From Paraburkholderia graminis C4D1M (lineage in GTDB: Bacteria; Pseudomonadota; Gammaproteobacteria; Burkholderiales; Burkholderiaceae): 64,000 nt of DNA. Under the pieces are notes generated by a model. That model ran no database searches. It was not told the DNA's origin and saw only the letters and a list, made by a program, of their open reading frames with translations. The stretch spans positions 48,379-112,378 of the forward strand of contig NZ_ABLD01000023.1 in NCBI RefSeq assembly GCF_000172415.1, given 5' to 3'. Of the stretch, positions 59,546-64,000 are shown piece by piece (the stretch's first letter is position 1; each line of letters starts with the position of its first letter). The position numbers were made by a program, and so were the translations under genes.

Positions 59546-60577
59546 ATGCAACATTTCGCGTCCGACAACTACGCCGGCATCTGCCCCGAGGCGCTCGACG
59601 CGCTGATCGCCGCCAATAACAGCGGCCACGAACCGGCCTACGGCGACGACTCCTGGACCAGCCAGGTCTGCGACCGTCTGCGTGATCTGTTTCAGACCGA
59701 CTGCGAGGTGTTCTTCGTGTTCAACGGCACGGCGGCCAACTCGCTCGCGCTGGCGTCGCTGTGCCAGTCGTACCACTCGGTGATCTGCCATGAACTCGCG
59801 CACATCGAAACCGACGAGTGCGGCGGCCCCGAATTCTTCTCCGGCGGCTCGAAGCTGCTGACGGCGCCGGGCGTTGGCGGCAAGCTCACGCCGGACGCCA
59901 TCGAGGCCGTGGTCACGCGCCGCGCCGACATCCATTATCCGAAGCCCAAGGTCGTCACGCTGACGCAGTCGACGGAAGTCGGCACCGTGTACAGCGTCGA
60001 CGAAGTGCGCGCGATCGCGGAGGTCGCGAGGCGGCATCGTCTGAAAGTGCATATGGACGGTGCGCGCTTTGCGAATGCGGTCGCCGCGCTGAACGTGCAT
60101 CCTTCGGAGATTACGTGGCGCGCGGGCGTCGACGTGCTGTGTTTCGGCGGCACCAAGAACGGCTTGCCGGTGGGCGAGGCGGTGGTGTTCTTCGACAGAA
60201 CGCTCGCCGACGACTTCGCTTACCGCCTGAAGCAGGCCGGCCAGCTTGCGTCGAAGATGCGCTTCATTTCCGCACCGTGGCTCGGTCTGCTCGATAACGA
60301 CGTGTGGCTGCGCAACGCGCGTCATGCGAACGCGATGGCCGAGCTGCTGCAAACGCGCTTGCAGGACATTCCCGGCGTGAGCATCATGTTTCCGCGCGAG
60401 TCGAACGCGGTGTTCGCGCAGTTGCCCGCGCGAGCCGCGAAGGCCATGCGCGAGCGCGGCTGGAAGTTCTACGAGTTCATCGGCGCGGGCGGCTGCCGGC
60501 TGATGTGCGCGTGGGACACGCAGCCGGAAACGGTCGAGCGCTTCGTAGCGGAAGTGCGCGAGCTATGCGCGGCGTAA
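59546..60577 (+). CDS. ltaE: Low-specificity L-threonine aldolase
   Basis: A 343-residue PLP enzyme of the beta-eliminating lyase fold that splits L-threonine or L-allo-threonine to glycine and acetaldehyde. It begins HFASDNYAGICPEALDAL, has GHEPAYGDDSWT, and ICHELAHIETDECGGPE. The cofactor Lys is in VLCFGGTKNGLPVGEAVVFF, with the pyridine-binding Asp in VHMDGARFANA. It stands alone on the plus strand. Confidence 0.88.
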   Translation: MQHFASDNYAGICPEALDALIAANNSGHEPAYGDDSWTSQVCDRLRDLFQTDCEVFFVFNGTAANSLALASLCQSYHSVICHELAHIETDECGGPEFFSGGSKLLTAPGVGGKLTPDAIEAVVTRRADIHYPKPKVVTLTQSTEVGTVYSVDEVRAIAEVARRHRLKVHMDGARFANAVAALNVHPSEITWRAGVDVLCFGGTKNGLPVGEAVVFFDRTLADDFAYRLKQAGQLASKMRFISAPWLGLLDNDVWLRNARHANAMAELLQTRLQDIPGVSIMFPRESNAVFAQLPARAAKAMRERGWKFYEFIGAGGCRLMCAWDTQPETVERFVAEVRELCAA

Positions 60578-60663
60578 GATGGCGTGCGTCGCGTAAGGCG
60601 CGGAGGGCGCTGCAGGTGGGCGAAGTGGGCGCGGCGGCGAGCGCCGCAGGCCATGCAAGCCAC

Positions 60664-60771
60664 GCGAGCGATGCAAGGTGCGCGAGCGATGCAAGGTGCG
60701 CGAGCGATGCAAGGTGCGCAAGCGATGCAAGGTGCGCAAGCGATGCAAGGTGCGCGAGCTATGCAAGCCAT
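60664..60771 (+). repeat. 18-bp tandem repeat array (consensus GCRAGCGATGCAAGGTGC)
   Basis: Six 18-base units in a row: three GCGAGCGATGCAAGGTGC (60664-60717), two with GCAAGC (60718-60753) and a diverged last unit (60754-60771). Similar ATGCAAGCCA fragments flank it. Eighteen bases are six codons, so every frame repeats a six-residue peptide (for example ARAMQG). The region 60578-61034 contains no gene I can support. Confidence 0.85.
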
Positions 60772-61034
60772 GCAGGCCACCCACGCGCGGCAGGCCGCAC
60801 AAGCTACGCACACCACGCACGCAAACCCTCGGGCCATGCTGCCTCAACCCATGAAAGCGACGAGCCGCGCAACCCACAATGCCACACGATCTGCGCTGCG
60901 CCAAGCCGGCCTCGCCAGTCCGCAGAGCCCGTGAACCGGCGAGGCCCGCACAATAGCGACCGAGGCCCACGCAGCCCAACGCACCCAACATACCCACCGC
61001 CGACCGCGACAAACCCCACAAAAAACCACTCACC

Positions 61035-61565
61035 ATGACCGACTACCGATTCTGCCCGCGCTGCTCGACGCCTCTGATCGAGCGAGCCGACGCCGAGCAT
61101 GAAGGCGGGCGCATCCGCCAGACCTGTCCCGACGAGCAATGCGGCTACGTCCACTGGAACAATCCGCTGCCGGTGGTTGCCGCGATCGTCGAATACGAAG
61201 GCAAGATTCTGCTCGCGCGCAACGCCGCATGGGCCGAGGGTGTGTTCGCGCTGATCACCGGCTTCCTCGAAAACGGCGAGACGCCGGAGGAGGGCATTGC
61301 GCGCGAGGTGTGGGAGGAGACGTCGTTGCACGCGGAGTCGGTTGAACTGATCGGCGTGTATGAATTCATCCGCAAGAACGAACTGATCATCGCGTATCAC
61401 GTGAAGGCGCATGGCACCATTTCGCTGTCGCCCGAACTGCTCGAATACCGGCTCGTGGAACCGGAGAATCTGCGTCCCTGGCGCGCGGGCACCGGTCAGG
61501 CGCTCGGCGAATGGATGCGGCGGCGCGGTCTGCCGTTCGAATTCGTCGACAAGCCGGGACAGTAA
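61035..61565 (+). CDS. NUDIX hydrolase with N-terminal zinc ribbon
   Basis: A 176-residue protein. Residues 5-45 form a zinc ribbon (CPRC, then CPDEQCGYVHWNNP), as in NudC-type enzymes. The NUDIX domain follows, with the box GFLENGETPEEGIAREVWEE followed by TSL. NudC relatives hydrolyse NAD(H) or NAD-capped RNA, but this protein is shorter and lacks the extra N-terminal domain, so the substrate is open. Confidence 0.85.
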   Translation: MTDYRFCPRCSTPLIERADAEHEGGRIRQTCPDEQCGYVHWNNPLPVVAAIVEYEGKILLARNAAWAEGVFALITGFLENGETPEEGIAREVWEETSLHAESVELIGVYEFIRKNELIIAYHVKAHGTISLSPELLEYRLVEPENLRPWRAGTGQALGEWMRRRGLPFEFVDKPGQ

Positions 61566-61633
61566 GTGCGTTTGCCGCGTTCGCCGAGTTCGCCGCAAGC
61601 AGGTCTCGCAGCGGCGTCGACGAACGGCACTAC

Positions 61634-61695
61634 GGCACCAATGGCACCAATGGCACCAATGGCACCAATGGCACCAATGGCACCAATGGCACCAC
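61634..61695 (+). repeat. 9-bp tandem repeat array (GGCACCAAT)
   Basis: Six perfect GGCACCAAT units (61634-61687) plus a partial seventh. It lies about 70 bases before the thioesterase ATG and is in the same frame, where it reads (Gly-Thr-Asn)n. Confidence 0.88.
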
Positions 61696-61765
61696 AGCAA
61701 CGACTCTCCGCGATGCACCGATAAACAAAAGCGCCCCACAGCCACCTTCGTTCGAACCAACGCCC

Positions 61766-62230
61766 ATGTCCACGACCGCATCCAAACCCCAACCCACCGC
61801 ACGAAGCGCCTATCCGCATTTCCTCACCATCACCACGCGCTGGATGGACAACGACGTCTACGGTCACGTGAACAACGTCGTCTACTACAGCTACTTCGAT
61901 ACGGTGGTGAACGAGTATCTGATCCGCGCGGGCGTGCTCGATTTCGAGCGCGGTGCGACCATCGGACTCGTGGTGGAAACGCATTGCAACTACTTCGCGC
62001 CGCTGGTGTTTCCGGAGCGCGTCGACGCAGGCTTGCGGGTGACGCGGCTCGGTGCGTCGAGCGTGCGCTATGAAGTCGGACTGTTCCGCGAAGGCAGCGA
62101 CGAAGCCGCCGCCCAAGGCCACTTCGTGCATGTGTACGTGGATCGCGTGACGCGCCGTCCGGTGAATCTGCCCGACGCACTGCGCGCGGCGCTCGAGCCG
62201 ATCGGCGTTGCCATCGGCACCGCGGACTAG
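61766..62230 (+). CDS. Hot-dog-fold acyl-CoA thioesterase (4HBT/YbgC type)
   Basis: A 154-residue protein. The catalytic loop RWMDNDVYGHVNNVVYYSYF places the conserved Asp and the GHVNN motif of the 4-hydroxybenzoyl-CoA thioesterase/YbgC family. ETHCNYFAPLVFPERV and the later VHVYVDR complete the fold. I chose the ATG at 61766; the frame is open upstream through the 9-bp repeat but lacks family resemblance there. Its stop is two bases before the livH-type start, so it is coupled to the ABC permease genes. Confidence 0.82.
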   Translation: MSTTASKPQPTARSAYPHFLTITTRWMDNDVYGHVNNVVYYSYFDTVVNEYLIRAGVLDFERGATIGLVVETHCNYFAPLVFPERVDAGLRVTRLGASSVRYEVGLFREGSDEAAAQGHFVHVYVDRVTRRPVNLPDALRAALEPIGVAIGTAD

Positions 62231-62232
62231 GC

Positions 62233-63171
62233 GTGCAGTCGTTCGTCATCAATCTGCTGAACGGAATCAGCTTCGGCCTGCTGCTCTTCATGCTGTCGGC
62301 GGGCTTGACGCTGATCTTCAGCATGCTCGGCGTGCTCAACTTCGCGCACGCGAGCTTCTACATGCTGGGCGCTTACGTCGGCTATTCGGTGGCGGCGCGC
62401 TTCGGTTTCTGGGCCGCGCTCGTGATCGCGCCGCTCGTCGTCGGCCTGATCGGCGCGGCGCTCGAGCGCTGGCTGTTGCGTCGCGTGCGAAGTCACGGAC
62501 ATCTCGCCGAGTTGCTGCTGACCTTCGGCGCGGCCTACGTGCTCGGCGAACTCGTCAAGCTCGGCTGGGGCTTGAGCCCGCTCGGCGCGAGCGTGCCGGC
62601 TGTACTCGACGGTCCGCTTTTCACGCTTTACGGCGCGACCTTCGCGCGCTATCGCGCGTTCATGATGGCGCTCTCACTCGTCATGCTGGCGGCGCTGTAC
62701 GCGGTGCTACGTGTGTCGAAGGCGGGGCTCGTGGTGCGCGCCGCGCTCACGCACGCGAGCGCCGTCGAAGCGCTCGGCCACAACGTGCCGCGCGTCTTTA
62801 CCGGCGTGTTCGCGGCGGGCACGGCGTTGGCCGCGCTGGCCGGCGTGATCGGCGCGCCGCTTTCCGTCATCGAACCGTCGATGGCAGAATCGCTCGGCTC
62901 GATCGTGTTCGTCGTCGTGGTGATCGGCGGGCTCGGGTCGCTCGGCGGTGCGCTCGCGGCGTCGCTGCTGATCGGCTGCATTCAGACGCTCGCGGTCGCG
63001 AGCGACGTTTCGCTCGGCGACGTGCTCGCCGTTTTCGACGCCTCGCTGCCGCGCGAATGGGACGCGCTGACGCTCGCGCAGCTTGCGCCGCTGATCCCGT
63101 ATCTGCTGCTCGTCGCGATGCTGGCGTTGCGCCCGCGCGGACTCTTCGGACGGCGCGACGATCATGCGTAA
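62233..63171 (+). CDS. Branched-chain amino-acid-type ABC permease, LivH family
   Basis: A 312-residue membrane permease. It begins FVINLLNGISFGLLLFMLSAGL and has GVLNFAHASFYMLGAYV, both typical of LivH. The C-terminal VIGGLGSLGGALAASLLIG loop contacts the ATPase. The start is a GTG at 62233. The gene overlaps the next permease by eight bases. The substrate may not be an amino acid: the thioesterase next door hints at a carboxylic acid. Confidence 0.85.
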   Translation: MQSFVINLLNGISFGLLLFMLSAGLTLIFSMLGVLNFAHASFYMLGAYVGYSVAARFGFWAALVIAPLVVGLIGAALERWLLRRVRSHGHLAELLLTFGAAYVLGELVKLGWGLSPLGASVPAVLDGPLFTLYGATFARYRAFMMALSLVMLAALYAVLRVSKAGLVVRAALTHASAVEALGHNVPRVFTGVFAAGTALAALAGVIGAPLSVIEPSMAESLGSIVFVVVVIGGLGSLGGALAASLLIGCIQTLAVASDVSLGDVLAVFDASLPREWDALTLAQLAPLIPYLLLVAMLALRPRGLFGRRDDHA

Positions 63172-64000
63172 GGTCTCGAAGTCAGCAACTGCAGTCGCCT
63201 CGACGATAACGCCCGCCGACTCCGCCGAATCCGACATGCGGCCCCAACGCGCACTCTGGCGCAGTCTATTACCGTGGCTCGCACTAATCCTGCTGCTTCT
63301 TGTGCCGCCGCTGTTGTCGCCGCAAAGCTGGCTGCTCGCCTATCTCGCGCAGACCGCGACGATGATCGTCTTCGCGCTTTCCTACAATCTGCTGCTCGGC
63401 GAAACGGGATTGCTGTCGTTCGGACACGCAGCGTATTCCGGCCTAGGCGCGCTGATCGCCGCGCATCTGTTCAATCGCGCCGGCGTGCCGCTCGTACTGC
63501 TGCCGCTGATCGGCGGAGCAGGGGCCGCGGTATGCGGCGCGCTGCTCGGCTTCATCTCGACGCGGCGTGCCGGCACCGCATTCGCGATGATCACGCTCGG
63601 CATCGGCGAACTCGTGGCGGCGGCCGCGTGGACCTTGCCCGACTGGTTCGGCGGCGAGGCGGGCGTCGCGATCGATCGCGCGAGCGGTCCGCCGCTCGGC
63701 GCCTTCACATTCGGCCCGGCTCGCGAGGCGTATGCGCTGATCGCGCTGTGGTGCCTGCTCGCGAGCGCGGCGATGTTCGCGCTGTCGCGCTCGCCGTTCA
63801 TGCGGCTTGCCAATGCGGTGCGCGACAACCCCGCGCGGGCCGCGGCCATCGGCTGCTATCCGCGACGGATTCGCCACGGCGTCGTCGTGATCTCGGCGTT
63901 TTTTGCGGGCGTCGCGGGCACGTTGGCGCTCATCAATGTCGAACTGGTGTCGACGGAAAGCGTCAGCATGGTGCGCTCGGGCTCGGTGCTGATGCAACGG
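63164..64000 (+). CDS. Branched-chain amino-acid-type ABC permease, LivM family (3' end outside window)
   Basis: The open frame starts at the ATG at 63164 (alternative ATG 63236) and runs past the window end, giving 279 residues so far. Typical LivM segments are seen: ALSYNLLLGETGLLSFGHAA, then GTAFAMITLGIGELVAA and the EAA-like MRLANAVRDNPARAAAIGCY. It overlaps the LivH-type gene, so the two form one operon; the ATPase and binding-protein genes probably follow outside the window. Confidence 0.85.
   Translation, partial: MRKVSKSATAVASTITPADSAESDMRPQRALWRSLLPWLALILLLLVPPLLSPQSWLLAYLAQTATMIVFALSYNLLLGETGLLSFGHAAYSGLGALIAAHLFNRAGVPLVLLPLIGGAGAAVCGALLGFISTRRAGTAFAMITLGIGELVAAAAWTLPDWFGGEAGVAIDRASGPPLGAFTFGPAREAYALIALWCLLASAAMFALSRSPFMRLANAVRDNPARAAAIGCYPRRIRHGVVVISAFFAGVAGTLALINVELVSTESVSMVRSGSVLMQR

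Noticed and set aside
60584..60934. A 116-residue repeat protein (ARAMQG repeats)
   Set aside because: No ribosome site, begins inside the end of the preceding gene's downstream region, and repeats are equally open in other frames.

Overview
The window is GC-rich (roughly 60-65% by eye), densely coded, and dominated by housekeeping genes. The gene order (rnhA-dnaQ-tRNA-Val, carA-carB-greA, yhbY/rlmE-ftsH-folP-glmM, pstSCAB-phoU-phoB-phoR next to ppk1 and ppx) is typical of the Burkholderia/Paraburkholderia group of Betaproteobacteria, so I infer a chromosome of that group. I see no phage, insertion sequence, CRISPR array or defence island.

Layout. 1-3.4 kb: two small membrane proteins and an ABC exporter. 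3.8-8.8 kb: tRNA-Val, dnaQ, rnhA and a methyltransferase on the minus strand, then divergent gloB and a LysM lytic transglycosylase. 9.1-15.2 kb: carA-carB, a structured leader, greA (frameshifted here) and a DUF4149 membrane protein. 15.3-21.1 kb: yhbY, then rlmE, ftsH, folP and glmM. 21.4-32.4 kb: a phosphate block. A tandem PhoB-box array precedes pstS-pstC-pstA-pstB-phoU-phoB-phoR; ppk1 runs convergent to this operon and carries its own near-consensus Pho box; ppx is divergent from ppk1. Phosphate uptake, sensing and polyphosphate turnover therefore appear co-regulated. 32.5-35.5 kb: OlsB-like acyltransferase, SixA-like phosphatase, tRNA-Pro and small membrane or lipoproteins. 35.6-44.2 kb: an 11-bp tandem repeat array, a MATE transporter, DUF2288, a roughly 1 kb AT-richer gene-free stretch ending in an orphan terminator, a small lipoprotein, an NlpD-like protein, an aldose epimerase, a 28-residue microprotein, uppP, tRNA-Arg and an AcpA-type phosphoesterase. 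44.4-53.5 kb: di-haem cytochrome c peroxidase, small exported proteins, a NUDIX hydrolase, glnS, gamma-glutamyltransferase, an RBBP9-type hydrolase and a frameshifted class III CoA-transferase. 53.7-64 kb: alaS, a divergent LysR/MFS pair, an L-threonine aldolase, a NUDIX protein with a zinc ribbon, a thioesterase and the start of a branched-chain amino-acid-type ABC permease operon that leaves the window.

The most notable anomalies are two single-base deletions (greA and the CoA-transferase), each equivalent to losing the C of a CTG codon. Restoring one base in either gene gives a full-length family member. Other points are several intergenic tandem arrays with unrelated unit lengths (8, 9, 11 and 18 bp), two very small membrane-protein genes with strong ribosome binding sites, a possible small-RNA locus near 38.2-38.4 kb, and a PhoB box upstream of ppk1. 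I found no clear sign of an undescribed multi-gene system; the window is mostly ordinary core genome.
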